Assembly (NCBI GenBank): GCA_963717985.1
Contig: CAVQYC010000002.1
Coordinates: 186,001 to 250,000 of the forward strand
DNA length: 64,000 nt
DNA from: BOG-1155 sp963717985
Lineage (GTDB): Bacteria > Desulfobacterota > Syntrophorhabdia > Syntrophorhabdales > WCHB1-27
Reading direction: 5' to 3'
The notes under the pieces were generated by a model. It did not search any database and was not told the origin of the DNA. It worked only from the letters and a program-made list of their open reading frames with translations. Each line of letters opens with the position of its first letter. The stretch's first letter is position 1. The translations under genes were made by a program, and so were the position numbers. This document shows positions 41,022 to 50,282 of the stretch, piece after piece.

Positions 41022-42711
41022 CAGCAATTCCCGCTCATAAAATATCCCTCCGTTTTATGCCCCATCCTGGGTATTCCCGAAAAGGTTTTTCGCAATGTTG
41101 TGTTTGAGGGCGGAAAAGGGGAGAAAAAAGTCGATTGTGAAGCTTGTGAAGTCTAGACTTTTTTGCTCCTTTATGATATGGTGTGCATTGCCAATGTACA
41201 TCAAGAAACATCTAGGTTTTATGGGACTGCGCAAGGTCGTTTCGAAGGGGTTCAACCGCATTCCCGACCATCGGGACGAGGCTGACTACAGGATGCACGA
41301 CGTCTTCATGGGTGGCCTCGCCATGATGTACTTCCAGGATCCTTCGCTCCTTCAGTTTGAGGAACATTTTCAGTGTTTGAAGCTTGAGAACAACCTGAAG
41401 GCAATGTTCGCTTTCGAATCGATCCCCAGCGATACGCAGATGAGGGATGTCATGGATGAGATCGATCCGGAGGATCTCAAACCCGTCTTTGGCGAGTTCT
41501 TCCGTCTCCTCCAGAGGGGAAAATATCTCGAAGAATACCGGGTGTTCGACAGCTACTACCTCTGCGTCGTGGACGGCTCGGAATACTTCGGGTCCGAAAA
41601 GGTTCACTGCCCCAGATGCCTCACGCAGGAGATAAAGAAGAAACGGGGGACGGCGGTCCGCTACAGCCATCAGATTGTCCAGGCCGCCATCGTCCATCCC
41701 AAGAAATCGCAAGTCATCCCTCTTGCCCCTGAAGAGGTAAAGAACGCGGACGGCAAGGAAAAGCAGGACTGCGAGACCAATGCGGGGAAGAGGCTCCTCG
41801 AAAAGATCAGGCAGTCTCATCCCAGGCTCCCACTCATCATTATCGCCGACAGCCTCTACAGCAAGCAGCCGACCATCGAGGCGATCCTGTCCCTCGGCAT
41901 GCGCTATGTGTTTGTGGCAAAGCCCGACGACCACAAAACGCTCATGGAGTGGGTGAACGAACAAAGACTTTTGAAAGAAGTAGTCCATATGGAGGCGAAA
42001 GACCGCAAGGGGCGCACCCATATCTACGAGTGGGTAAATAACGTTCCACTCAACGACAACAGCCGTGATGGTCAACTACTTCGAATACTGGATAAAGGAT
42101 GGGAACAGGATCGCCTATCACAATAGCTGGGTGACCGATTTCTGCGTCGACGACGAGAATGTGGAGGAGCTGGTCAGGATAGGAAGGTCCCGCTGGATGA
42201 TAGAGAACGAGGTCTTCAATACGGTAAAGAACCACGGCTACCACATAGAGCACAACTACGGCCACGGGAAGAAGAACCTCTCCTTCAACTTCTTCATCCT
42301 GAACATGCTCGCCTTCTTCATGCACCAGATCTTCGAACTTACCGACAGCCTGTACCGGTGGCTTCGAAAGAAGCTGGGAAGCAAGAAAAATCTCTGGGAT
42401 CACTTTCGCGTTTACTGTCATGCTCTCACTTATCCAAGCTGGGAGACCCTCCTGCGCTCCATTGCCGAAGACTATGGCTATACGTAACGCTCACAAGACA
42501 GCTCCTTTTTTAAGCTCGTGGCAGCCGAATAACGGAAGAGGTGCGCCCCTGTGAGGTGTCAGCGTCTCTTGATAAGCCCCTTTCTTCCAATCTACTCATC
42601 AAAATAACGGAGATAGGCACTATGTGAGTTCCATCGATCAGGCAAACGCGTAGAGGATAACCGGGATTGGGAAGAAACTGCCGGGGGAAGAGGGCCGACC
42701 GGGAATTGCTG
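41022..42711 (+). mobile_element. IS4-superfamily-like insertion sequence with 9-bp duplication
   Basis: 1690 bp bounded by 12-bp perfect inverted repeats CAGCAATTCCCG / CGGGAATTGCTG and flanked by a 9-bp direct repeat GCATAGGTG (41013-41021, 42712-42720). It encodes a DDE-type transposase broken by one frameshift. About 220 bp of noncoding sequence lies between the transposase stop and the right end. Confidence 0.9.
41095..42487 (+). pseudogene. frameshifted DDE transposase of the IS4-like element
   Basis: The first frame (41095-42126) carries YRMHDVFMGGLAMMYFQDPS, VVDGSEYFGSEK, KQDCETNAGKRL and ADSLYSKQP (second Asp). Near 42065 the +1 frame continues with MVNYFEYWIKDG, GRSRWMIENEVFNTVKNHGY (the Glu) and EHNYGHGKKNLSFNF. 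A single-base change joins them; programmed frameshifting is conceivable but no slippery run is evident. ATG 41194 (MYIKKHLGF) may be the true start because AAGTCTAGACTT plus T-run, a terminator-like palindrome, lies at about 41,150. Confidence 0.82.
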
Positions 42712-42766
42712 GCATAGGTGCTCCCATGTTGAACGTAGACAAACAAGCTGATATAGTTATAGCACT

Positions 42767-44080
42767 ATGGAATTATTCAAGACCGAGACCCTGGGCAAAA
42801 AGGCACGGAAGCCCCTTGCGGACAGGATGCGCCCCACAAAGCTCGAAGAGTTCGTGGGTCAGGAGCACCTTCTGGGTGAAGGCAAGTTTCTGAGGATTCT
42901 CCTTGATAAGAAAGAGATACCTTCCATGATCTTCTGGGGCCCCTCGGGCGTGGGGAAGACGAGCCTGGGATGGCTCATGGGGAAGTACCTCGACCTCCCT
43001 TTCGTCTCCCTGAGCGCGGTCAATATCGGGATAAAAGAGGTGAAAGAGATCATCCAGAAGTCGAAATTCCGGAAGACGATCCTTTTCATCGATGAATTCC
43101 ACCGGTTTAACAAGCTCCAGCAGGATACTTTCCTCCCTCACGTGGAAGGCGGGGATATTATTCTCATCGGGGCGACAACCGAGAACCCTTCCTTCGAGAT
43201 CGTCGCGCCCCTCCTTTCCAGAATGAAAGTCCTCACCCTCTCTCCCCTGTCCGAGGAGGAGATCGTCCTTATACTGGAGCGGGCGTTGCAGCAGGATAGC
43301 GAGCTTAATGCGCCCCCTACCCGGGTGGAAGGGAACAGCCTCCGGGAGATCGCTTCCCTCGTCACGGGCGACGCGCGCAAGGCGCTCAACCTTTTGGAGA
43401 TCTCCCACGCAATGGCGGCCAGGCAAAACGCGTTGAAGCCGGTAGTCGATCACGAGACGGTGCAGGAGGCCTATCAGAAAAGGGTGCTCGTCTATGACAA
43501 GAAAGGGGAGATGCATTACGACCTGATAAGCGCTTTCCATAAGAGCATGAGGGGCTCCGATCCCGATGCGGCCCTCTACTGGCTCGCGAGAATGATAGAG
43601 GCGGGTGAAGACCCGCTCTATATTGCGAGGCGTATGGCCCGTTTTGCGTCCGAGGACGTGGGGAACGCGGACCCCGGGGCCCTGTCGGTAGCCATTGCCG
43701 GCATGCAGGCGTTCCACTTTCTCGGTGCCCCGGAAGGCTACCTGGCCCTGGCCCAGGTCTGCGTCTATCTCTCCTGCGCCGAAAAGAGCAACGCCGTCTA
43801 TACTGCCTACAACGACGCGGTCGCCGACGTGCGGAACCTCCCGGAATACTCAGTCCCCCTGCATATCCGCAATGCCCCTACCGGGCTTATGAAAGATCTC
43901 GGCTATGGCCATAATTATCTTTACCCCCACGATTATGATGGCGCCCTTGTCGGCCAGGCGTATCTCCCTGAAGCCTTGAAAAGTAGAAGGTATTATGAAC
44001 CGAAAAGCAGGGGATACGAAACGAAGCTGAGGGAATTCCTGGAGAAAGCGAGAAAAGTCCGGGGAGATCAGGAAGTATAG
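42767..44080 (+). CDS. rarA: replication-associated recombination protein RarA/MgsA
   Basis: 437-residue clamp-loader-like AAA+ ATPase. LADRMRPTKLEEFVGQEHLLG opening, Walker A GPSGVGKTSL (about 58-67), Walker B ILFIDEFHRFNK, sensor GATTENPSFEIVAPLLSRMKV and C-terminal tetramerisation part with DLISAFHKSMRGSDPDAALYW. It acts at stalled replication forks. First gene of the housekeeping run. The IS upstream ends 56 bp before the ATG, so expression may now depend on an IS-borne or weak promoter. Confidence 0.95.
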   Translation: MELFKTETLGKKARKPLADRMRPTKLEEFVGQEHLLGEGKFLRILLDKKEIPSMIFWGPSGVGKTSLGWLMGKYLDLPFVSLSAVNIGIKEVKEIIQKSKFRKTILFIDEFHRFNKLQQDTFLPHVEGGDIILIGATTENPSFEIVAPLLSRMKVLTLSPLSEEEIVLILERALQQDSELNAPPTRVEGNSLREIASLVTGDARKALNLLEISHAMAARQNALKPVVDHETVQEAYQKRVLVYDKKGEMHYDLISAFHKSMRGSDPDAALYWLARMIEAGEDPLYIARRMARFASEDVGNADPGALSVAIAGMQAFHFLGAPEGYLALAQVCVYLSCAEKSNAVYTAYNDAVADVRNLPEYSVPLHIRNAPTGLMKDLGYGHNYLYPHDYDGALVGQAYLPEALKSRRYYEPKSRGYETKLREFLEKARKVRGDQEV

Positions 44081-44137
44081 CGTATAATCTTTGTTTCTGA
44101 TGTCCTGGAGGCCGAATAACGAATAAGGAGGATCGTC

Positions 44138-44179
44138 ATGAAAGGCCGGGAATGCTTCCGTTGGAGGTGTCAGCCGTGA
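44138..44179 (+). CDS. 13-residue leader peptide coupled to the exoribonuclease gene
   Basis: ATG at 44138 follows a very strong AAGGAGG with 6-nt spacing and opens a frame MKGRECFRWRCQP that stops at TGA 44177-44179. That TGA overlaps the GTG (44176-44178) of the next gene. The layout implies translational coupling. Whether the peptide has a function is unknown; alternatively the strong site is a relic of a former start. Confidence 0.55.
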   Translation: MKGRECFRWRCQP

Positions 44180-45132
44180 AGCGGCTCTTTGTCAGCGACA
44201 TAACGAAGGATGCCGAAGTGAAGGATTTCTTTCTCGTGGTGAAGAAAGGCATCTATTCCAGCAGGAACAATACGAAATACGCGAGTGTCAGATTAAGGGA
44301 TAAGACCGGGTCGATAGAGGCGAGGATCTGGGACAGGGTTGACGAGCTGTCAGCCGGCTTCGACCGGAACGACATCGTGTATGTCGAATCGAAGGCGAGG
44401 AGCTATCAGGAACAACTGCAACTGAACGTAACCGATATCCGCAAAGAGACGCGGGTGCTGTCGGTCAAAGAGATCAGCGAGTTTTATCCCGAGACGGGCT
44501 CGGGGACCGAGCGATTGAAAGAGGCTTTTTTCAGGATAACAGGCGGGATAGGCGACGTTCATCTTGCGCGTCTTTTTGATGAGATGAAAAAGAGGGAAGA
44601 GGTGCTCGACCGGTTCTTTCTCTTACCCGCGTCCGTAGGGGTGCACCACGTTTCCATCGGCGGTCTCCTAGAGCATTCCGTAGCGGTGGCCGAGATGGGA
44701 AGGCATGCGGCTGCCTTTACCGGGGCGGACCAGGATATCGTCACGGCGGGCAGCCTCCTCCACGATATCGGCAAGATCGAAGAGATCACCTTCAAGGCGG
44801 GCGGGTTCGGTTATTCAGATCAGGGGAGACTTCTCGGACATATCACGCTGGGGATCATGATACTGGACAGGCTCGTAGCGGCAATAGAAGGCTTTCCCGC
44901 CTTTCTGGCCGACGTGCTGAAACACATCATTTTGAGCCACCATGGTGAGGCGGGATGGGGCTCGCCGAAGAAGCCCATGTGCACTGAGGCACTGGTGGTA
45001 CACTATATCGACAACCTGGACGCAAAAGCCATGGGTGTGAAGGAGCATATGGAGGCCGGCATGGAAGATGAGAAATGGAGTCAATTCCACAGACTCTATG
45101 AATCACGTTTTTATAAAATCCCGGAAAGGTGA
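44176..45132 (+). CDS. YhaM-type 3'-5' exoribonuclease (OB fold plus HD)
   Basis: 318 residues from GTG 44176. An OB-fold (about 1-85; FFLVVKKGIYSSRNNTKYASVRLRD) is followed by an HD domain with VHHVSIGGLLEHSVAVAE and GSLLHDIGKIEEI, plus ILSHHGEAGWGSPKKP, as in YhaM, a single-strand-specific exonuclease. GGAGG lies 8 nt before the GTG. ATG 44152 in the same frame would add eight residues. Coupled to the 13-residue leader; rsmE follows 3 nt downstream. Confidence 0.88.
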   Translation: MKRLFVSDITKDAEVKDFFLVVKKGIYSSRNNTKYASVRLRDKTGSIEARIWDRVDELSAGFDRNDIVYVESKARSYQEQLQLNVTDIRKETRVLSVKEISEFYPETGSGTERLKEAFFRITGGIGDVHLARLFDEMKKREEVLDRFFLLPASVGVHHVSIGGLLEHSVAVAEMGRHAAAFTGADQDIVTAGSLLHDIGKIEEITFKAGGFGYSDQGRLLGHITLGIMILDRLVAAIEGFPAFLADVLKHIILSHHGEAGWGSPKKPMCTEALVVHYIDNLDAKAMGVKEHMEAGMEDEKWSQFHRLYESRFYKIPER

Positions 45133-45135
45133 GTT

Positions 45136-45873
45136 ATGGAAGTGAGAAGGATTTTTGTTGACAAGCTGAAAATGAAGAATGGGATGGTCCTCGTTACGGG
45201 ACCGAGCTGCAAATATATTCTTCAGGTGCTGAGAAAAGTGGTGAACGACCGCATCGACGTGATGGACGGCAAAGGGTACCTGTATCGTTGTATGATCCAT
45301 GCGATCAAAGGCAAGGAAGTGTACCTGCACATCATGGATGCGGTACCCCATCCCGAGGAAAAGAAGACGAAAGTTACCCTCATCGTCAGCCCCATAAAGG
45401 GCCCGAGGATGGATTGGCTCGTGGAGAAAGCCACGGAGCTGGGCGTCGATCGAATCCTGCCCACCATTTTCAGGAGGACCGTCGTCAGGTTCAGCAACGG
45501 GGAAGCGGAGAAGTGCGAGCGATGGAAGCGGATCATGATCGAGGCATCCCGGCAGTCAGGCAGGTTCTCGGTCCCCGAGATGGGCCCGCCGACCCCGCTG
45601 CGCGGTGTGCTTCCCTATATCGATCACCTCGAGAACCGGTGGCTTTTGTATGAGCGCGAGAAAAGCACGACCATGAAGGATGTGCTTGTCACACAGAAGA
45701 ACGGAGCGGTCTGCGTTGCCATTGGACCGGAGGGCGGGATAGAGGAAGACGAGGTCAAATGGTTTACGGATAATGGCTTCGTCTCTTGCACGCTCGGTGA
45801 AAACATACTGAGGACCGAGACAACGCCTCTCGTCATCCTGTCTGTAATCTTTTACGAATTCAATATGCGATGA
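45136..45873 (+). CDS. rsmE: 16S rRNA m3U1498 methyltransferase RsmE
   Basis: 245 residues with the SPOUT-family knot: VAIGPEGGIEEDE and LGENILRTETTPL at the C-terminus, and a PUA-like N-terminal part (EVRRIFVD...HILQVLRK type). Methylates U1498 of 16S rRNA. Begins 3 nt after the exonuclease stop; its own TGA overlaps the next ATG. Confidence 0.95.
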   Translation: MEVRRIFVDKLKMKNGMVLVTGPSCKYILQVLRKVVNDRIDVMDGKGYLYRCMIHAIKGKEVYLHIMDAVPHPEEKKTKVTLIVSPIKGPRMDWLVEKATELGVDRILPTIFRRTVVRFSNGEAEKCERWKRIMIEASRQSGRFSVPEMGPPTPLRGVLPYIDHLENRWLLYEREKSTTMKDVLVTQKNGAVCVAIGPEGGIEEDEVKWFTDNGFVSCTLGENILRTETTPLVILSVIFYEFNMR

Positions 45874-46316
45874 AAAGGGCGCCCCTGTTCGTAAGATTTC
45901 TGGCAATCCTCGTCGATCTCTCCTTTCTCCTGTGTGTCTCCGTGCTCCTCCTCATATCGGGGCTGATCGGCGCCGTGATGGGTGTTGGCGAGGGCATTGC
46001 CTTTTCTTCAGATCTGCTTTCGACCCTGAAGATCTTCGTCTCTATCTTCTTTTTCTTTGAAATTTTTCTCTTTCTGTTCTATTTTACGTATCTTACTGCG
46101 TGCGGTGAGAATACTTTTGGAAAACATATCTTCAGGCTCAGGGTTGTACGGAGGGGAGATAACGCGCCTCTCGGTGTGATGACGTCTCTGGTAAGGGCTT
46201 TCGCGTACTGGTTATCGGCTCTTCCCTTGTTTCTGGGCTTTTGGATGGCGTTGCTGACCGGAGGTCCGGCGCTTCACGATGTCATTGCGGACACGACGGT
46301 GATAAAGGAGGAATAA
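45870..46316 (+). CDS. RDD-family membrane protein
   Basis: 148 residues. RDD motif near the start (LFVRFLAILVDLSFLLCVSVLL), three membrane helices and the loop GENTFGKHIFRLRVVRRGDNAP. Transport or ion-related roles have been proposed for RDD proteins; not defined here. ATGA overlap with rsmE and TAATG overlap with the next gene. Confidence 0.85.
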   Translation: MKRAPLFVRFLAILVDLSFLLCVSVLLLISGLIGAVMGVGEGIAFSSDLLSTLKIFVSIFFFFEIFLFLFYFTYLTACGENTFGKHIFRLRVVRRGDNAPLGVMTSLVRAFAYWLSALPLFLGFWMALLTGGPALHDVIADTTVIKEE

Positions 46317-46993
46317 TGGGTAAGGCTGGAAAGGGAAGGGCGGGCTGCGGGTGTCTGATCTTTGTGCTCATTGCCTGCATGATTCTCGCTGGTGTCCTGG
46401 CCCACCCGTTTTCACTGAGGATCATGGCGGGCCGTTTCCGCCATGAGGACAAGGTGGTCCCCTGTGACGCCATTTTCGTCCCGCGCATCCCGGAAGACAA
46501 GAACGGCGAAGTGTACATCGATGCCTTCAGGGAATACTGGGCGGGCAACGGCAAAGCCATATGGGTGGAAGACGACCGTCTGTTCGGTTTCAGCATGAAG
46601 GATATTGTGGGGAGGATGGCCAAGGAGAGGGGCATAAAAGAGGGTGCGGTGCATGCAGTTGCGGTCGAAGGGGATGACGCGGCAAAGGCACAGGCTGCCC
46701 GAGCGGCGCTTTTGAAACAGGGGATCAAAAAGATCGTCCTCGTCGTGCCCGGCTATGCGTCGAAGAGATACCAACTGCTCTACGGCTCTGCAAAAGGGGA
46801 CGATCCAATGCTCGTTCTGGTCGAACCGGTGAGCGTGTCATATTTCAAGGCGGACAAATGGTGGAGCGATGATCTTTCCAGGACCCTTATGGCAAGGGAG
46901 TTCTACCGGACGGGTCTCTTCTATATAAAGCGTTTCAAACACGACGAAAAAGGGGACAGCGGGAAAGAGCAGGGTGATCGTAGGGATCCTTAA
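46316..46993 (+). CDS. membrane-anchored DUF218/ElyC-like protein
   Basis: 225 residues: an N-terminal anchor (CGCLIFVLIACMILAGVLAH) with cysteines CGC, then a Rossmann-like DUF218 fold (VVPCDAIFVPRIPEDKNGE; GIKKIVLVVPGYASKR). DUF218 proteins such as ElyC/SanA act in envelope homeostasis. The canonical DUF218 sequence is diverged here. AAGGAGG lies 4 nt before the ATG, which overlaps the RDD stop. Confidence 0.7.
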   Translation: MGKAGKGRAGCGCLIFVLIACMILAGVLAHPFSLRIMAGRFRHEDKVVPCDAIFVPRIPEDKNGEVYIDAFREYWAGNGKAIWVEDDRLFGFSMKDIVGRMAKERGIKEGAVHAVAVEGDDAAKAQAARAALLKQGIKKIVLVVPGYASKRYQLLYGSAKGDDPMLVLVEPVSVSYFKADKWWSDDLSRTLMAREFYRTGLFYIKRFKHDEKGDSGKEQGDRRDP

Positions 46994-47022
46994 GCCCAAA
47001 GCTGCTCTCCCGTTCACTCGCC

Positions 47023-48078
47023 ATGGAAGAACTGACGGCCCTTCTGGCGCTTTCACGGGTCAGCAAAATCGATAATGTGCGCAAGAAAAGGCTGGTCGAG
47101 GGCCGTGAGAGCGTTGCATCCCTTTTCGAGGGGAGGGAAAAGGCTGAAAATGCCGCCGATGACAAGGCTATAAGCTCTTTTCGGGAGTTTGAGACGATTG
47201 ACAAAGACCTGGCCTTGCTTTCCCGGATGGGCGCTACCGTCCTCACCATAAAGGACGGCGCTTACCCGCCGCGCCTGTTGGATATACCCGATGCGCCTAT
47301 CGTGCTGTACAAGAAGGGTCCCCTCCCGCTTCCCCATGAGACCTTCGCTGTGGTGGGGGCGAGGAAAGCAAGCTTTGAGGGGATGCTTCTCGCCGAGCGT
47401 ATTGCCGATGCATTGTCCTCGGCAGGGATCACAGTCGTCAGCGGTCTCGCCAGGGGGATAGACGCGGCAGCCCATAAAGGAGCGCTCCGCGGGAAGGGCG
47501 GGACGGTGGGCGTGCTGGGATGCGGCATCGACCGGTGTTACCCTGCGGAGAATTGGATGCTTTTTCAGAGCATCGGCCAAGTTGGGGCGCTGCTCACCGA
47601 ATACGGACCCGGAGAAAAGCCGTGGTTGGGCCATTTTCCCGCGCGGAACAGGATCATAGCCGGCTTATCTGCCGGTGTGCTCGTGGTGGAGGCATCGAAA
47701 AAGAGCGGCTCTCTCATCACGGCTCGGCTCGCCCTCGATTACGGGCGGGAGGTAATGGCCATACCCGGCAGGGTCTTTGATGAGGCCTATAAAGGCACGA
47801 ACAGCCTCATCAAACAGGGGGCGCTTCTGGTAGAGGATATCAACGATATCCTGACCTGTTGTTTCCCCCATATAGAGCTCCGGACGAAATCGGCTATTGA
47901 TATGAATGGCGATGAGGATTATATTTACACACTGTTGGGCGCAGGCAGGCTGCATGTGGATGAGCTGATCCAGAAGAGCGGGTTTGAAGCGCGGAAGGTA
48001 ATGGCGGTTCTCACCAGGCTCGAAATGAAGGATATAGTGAGGCCTATACCCGGAGGATTCTATTTGAGGAAGGTGTAA
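47023..48078 (+). CDS. dprA: DNA-protecting protein DprA
   Basis: 351 residues: SAM-like N-terminus (about 1-60), Rossmann domain with FAVVGARKASFEGMLLAERI, GITVVSGLARGIDAAAHKGAL, GTVGVLGCGIDRCYPAEN and FPARNRIIAGLSAGVLVVEA, then a winged-helix C-terminus. It loads RecA on incoming single strands during transformation. Its stop overlaps the topA ATG (TAATG). Confidence 0.96.
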   Translation: MEELTALLALSRVSKIDNVRKKRLVEGRESVASLFEGREKAENAADDKAISSFREFETIDKDLALLSRMGATVLTIKDGAYPPRLLDIPDAPIVLYKKGPLPLPHETFAVVGARKASFEGMLLAERIADALSSAGITVVSGLARGIDAAAHKGALRGKGGTVGVLGCGIDRCYPAENWMLFQSIGQVGALLTEYGPGEKPWLGHFPARNRIIAGLSAGVLVVEASKKSGSLITARLALDYGREVMAIPGRVFDEAYKGTNSLIKQGALLVEDINDILTCCFPHIELRTKSAIDMNGDEDYIYTLLGAGRLHVDELIQKSGFEARKVMAVLTRLEMKDIVRPIPGGFYLRKV

Positions 48079-50282
48079 TGACGAAATCGTTGCTTGTTGT
48101 TGAGTCGCCGACGAAAATGAAGACTCTCTCCAAGTTTTTGGGGAAAGATTATATAATCAGGGCTACCTACGGCCACATAAAGGACCTGCCCAAGAGCAAG
48201 ATGGGTGTTGACGTGGATCATGGCTTCACGCCGCAATTTACAGTCGTGAAAGGCAAAGCGAAGATCGTCGCCGAGATCAGGAAGGCGAGCAAGGAGGCGG
48301 ACAACGTCTACATAGGATCGGACCCTGACAGGGAAGGTGAGGCCATCGCGTTCCACGTGGCCGAGGTGATCGGTCGCGACACCCCCGTAAAAAGAGTTTT
48401 GTTCAACGAGATTACCAAGAAGGCGGTGCTGGCGGCAATGGCGTCGCCCTCGAGTCTTGATGAGTCGAAGTATGACGCGCAGAAAGCGAGGCGCATACTC
48501 GACCGGCTTGTCGGCTACGAGATAAGCCCGCTGTTGTGGGAAAGGGTAAAGTACGGGCTCTCGGCCGGGAGGGTACAGTCTGTCGCCCTTAAGCTTGTCT
48601 GTGAGAGGGAAGATGAAATAGAGGCCTTTGTCAAGGAAGAGTACTGGAATATTGAGGCCGAGCTCACACTTTCGAGCGGGGAAAAGATAAGGGCTAAGCT
48701 CGAAAAGGTCAACGGTGCAAAGGCGCGCATACGGACAAAAGAGGAGGCGGAAAAGATCAGGTCTTCCCTTTCGGGCAAGCCGTTCATCGTCGCCGGGGTT
48801 GAGGAGAAGGAGCGGTTTGCGAGCCCCTATCCGCCCTTCAAAACGAGCACCCTCCAACAGGATGCCTCGGGCAGATTGAAGTTCTCGCCCAAAAAAACCA
48901 TGGTCGTGGCCCAAAAACTCTTCGAGGGTGTGGAGATCGGCAAGAATACCACGACCGGTCTCATTACTTACATGAGAACCGATTCCGTGCGCATCTCTAA
49001 TGAGGCGCTGACGGAGGCGAGAAAGCTCATCGGCGCAGCATTCGGGGCGGCTTATCTGCCGGGAAAGCCAAATGTTTTCAGCAACAGCAAGACCGCCCAG
49101 GACGCCCATGAGGGGATCAGGCCGACAAACGTGAAGCTTACGCCCGAGAAACTAAAAGCCCATCTTGATAAGGACTTGTTTGCTCTTTACGAGCTGATAT
49201 GGCGGCGGTTCGTGGCATCCCAGATGGCGCGGCAGAGGCTGCATGTCAGGGTTGTGGAGATCACCGCGAAGGGCTGCACCTTTGTCGCCCGCGGCTCCAA
49301 GGTGGTGTTTGACGGCTTTACAAAGGTTTTTGAGGTGGACAAGAGCGAAGACGAGAGGGCCTACCTGCCGGATATGAAAAAGGGGGACGCCCTGGACCTC
49401 GCGCACCTTGACGCGAGCCAGCATTTTACAAGCCCGCCTCCGCGCTACTCCGAAGCATCTCTCATAAAGACCCTTGAGGCAAAGGGGATCGGACGCCCTT
49501 CCACCTATGCCGCTATCGTGAGCACTGTCCAGGAGAGGGGCTACGTCCATAAGGAAAAAGGGAGTCTTGCGCCGCTGCCGCTCGGAAGGACGGTCCACCG
49601 GCTCCTCGCGGAATTTTTCCCCAAGGTGATCGACGTCGATTTTACCGCGCGGATGGAAGAGGGCCTCGACCGCATCGAGGAGGAGGAGAATAACTGGGTC
49701 GTGTCCCTGAGCGAGTTTTACGGGGTCCTGCAGGAGGAGATGGGCTCCGCCAAGACAAAGATGAAGAACCTGAAGCAGGAAGAGAAGGAGACTTCCATCA
49801 TATGCGACAAGTGCGGCAAGAACATGATCCTCCGCTGGGGCAAGAACGGGGAATACCTGGTCTGCAGCGGTCGCCCTGCCTGCAAGAACAAGAAGAACGT
49901 CACCGTCGATAGAGACGGAAACATCTCTATCGTCGAGGAGGCGACGTACGGCACGTGCCCCCAATGCGGCGGAACCCTGGTGGAGAAGAGCGGCCGTTTT
50001 GGCCGTTTCATCGCGTGCGGCAACTATCCCGACTGCAAGTATACAAAGCCCTTCACCACGGGCCTCCACTGCCCTCAGGAGGGCTGCCAGGGTGAATTGG
50101 TGGAGCGGACCTCCAAGAAAAAAAAGAAATTCTACGGATGCACCCGTTATCCGGACTGTGCCTTTGCCACAAGCCTCCAGCCGAAGGAGGGTGAATGCCC
50201 TGTGTGCGCGGCGCCCGTCCTTTTCGGCTACAAGGGGAAGTCGAGCTGCCTGCGGAAGGATTGCGGGTGGAAATCAGGATAA
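48078..50282 (+). CDS. topA: DNA topoisomerase I
   Basis: 734 residues. TOPRIM domain opens LLVVESPTKMKTLSKFLGKD with DPDREGEAIA; catalytic Tyr298 is in LITYMRTDSVRIS. Three or four C-terminal zinc-ribbon units follow from about 575 (CDKCGKNMILRWG..., CPQCGGTLVEKSGRFGRF, CPQEGC...CTRYPDC, CPVCAAPVLFGYKGK). Relaxes negative supercoils. trmFO starts 16 nt before its stop. Confidence 0.97.
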   Translation: MTKSLLVVESPTKMKTLSKFLGKDYIIRATYGHIKDLPKSKMGVDVDHGFTPQFTVVKGKAKIVAEIRKASKEADNVYIGSDPDREGEAIAFHVAEVIGRDTPVKRVLFNEITKKAVLAAMASPSSLDESKYDAQKARRILDRLVGYEISPLLWERVKYGLSAGRVQSVALKLVCEREDEIEAFVKEEYWNIEAELTLSSGEKIRAKLEKVNGAKARIRTKEEAEKIRSSLSGKPFIVAGVEEKERFASPYPPFKTSTLQQDASGRLKFSPKKTMVVAQKLFEGVEIGKNTTTGLITYMRTDSVRISNEALTEARKLIGAAFGAAYLPGKPNVFSNSKTAQDAHEGIRPTNVKLTPEKLKAHLDKDLFALYELIWRRFVASQMARQRLHVRVVEITAKGCTFVARGSKVVFDGFTKVFEVDKSEDERAYLPDMKKGDALDLAHLDASQHFTSPPPRYSEASLIKTLEAKGIGRPSTYAAIVSTVQERGYVHKEKGSLAPLPLGRTVHRLLAEFFPKVIDVDFTARMEEGLDRIEEEENNWVVSLSEFYGVLQEEMGSAKTKMKNLKQEEKETSIICDKCGKNMILRWGKNGEYLVCSGRPACKNKKNVTVDRDGNISIVEEATYGTCPQCGGTLVEKSGRFGRFIACGNYPDCKYTKPFTTGLHCPQEGCQGELVERTSKKKKKFYGCTRYPDCAFATSLQPKEGECPVCAAPVLFGYKGKSSCLRKDCGWKSG

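Noticed and set aside
41212..42075. 287-codon minus-strand frame in the IS4-like element
   Set aside because: Antisense to the transposase, no recognised domain, no ribosome site.
49152..50069. 305-codon minus-strand frame within topA
   Set aside because: Antisense to the zinc-ribbon part of topA; low-complexity His/Arg/Leu content and no motifs.
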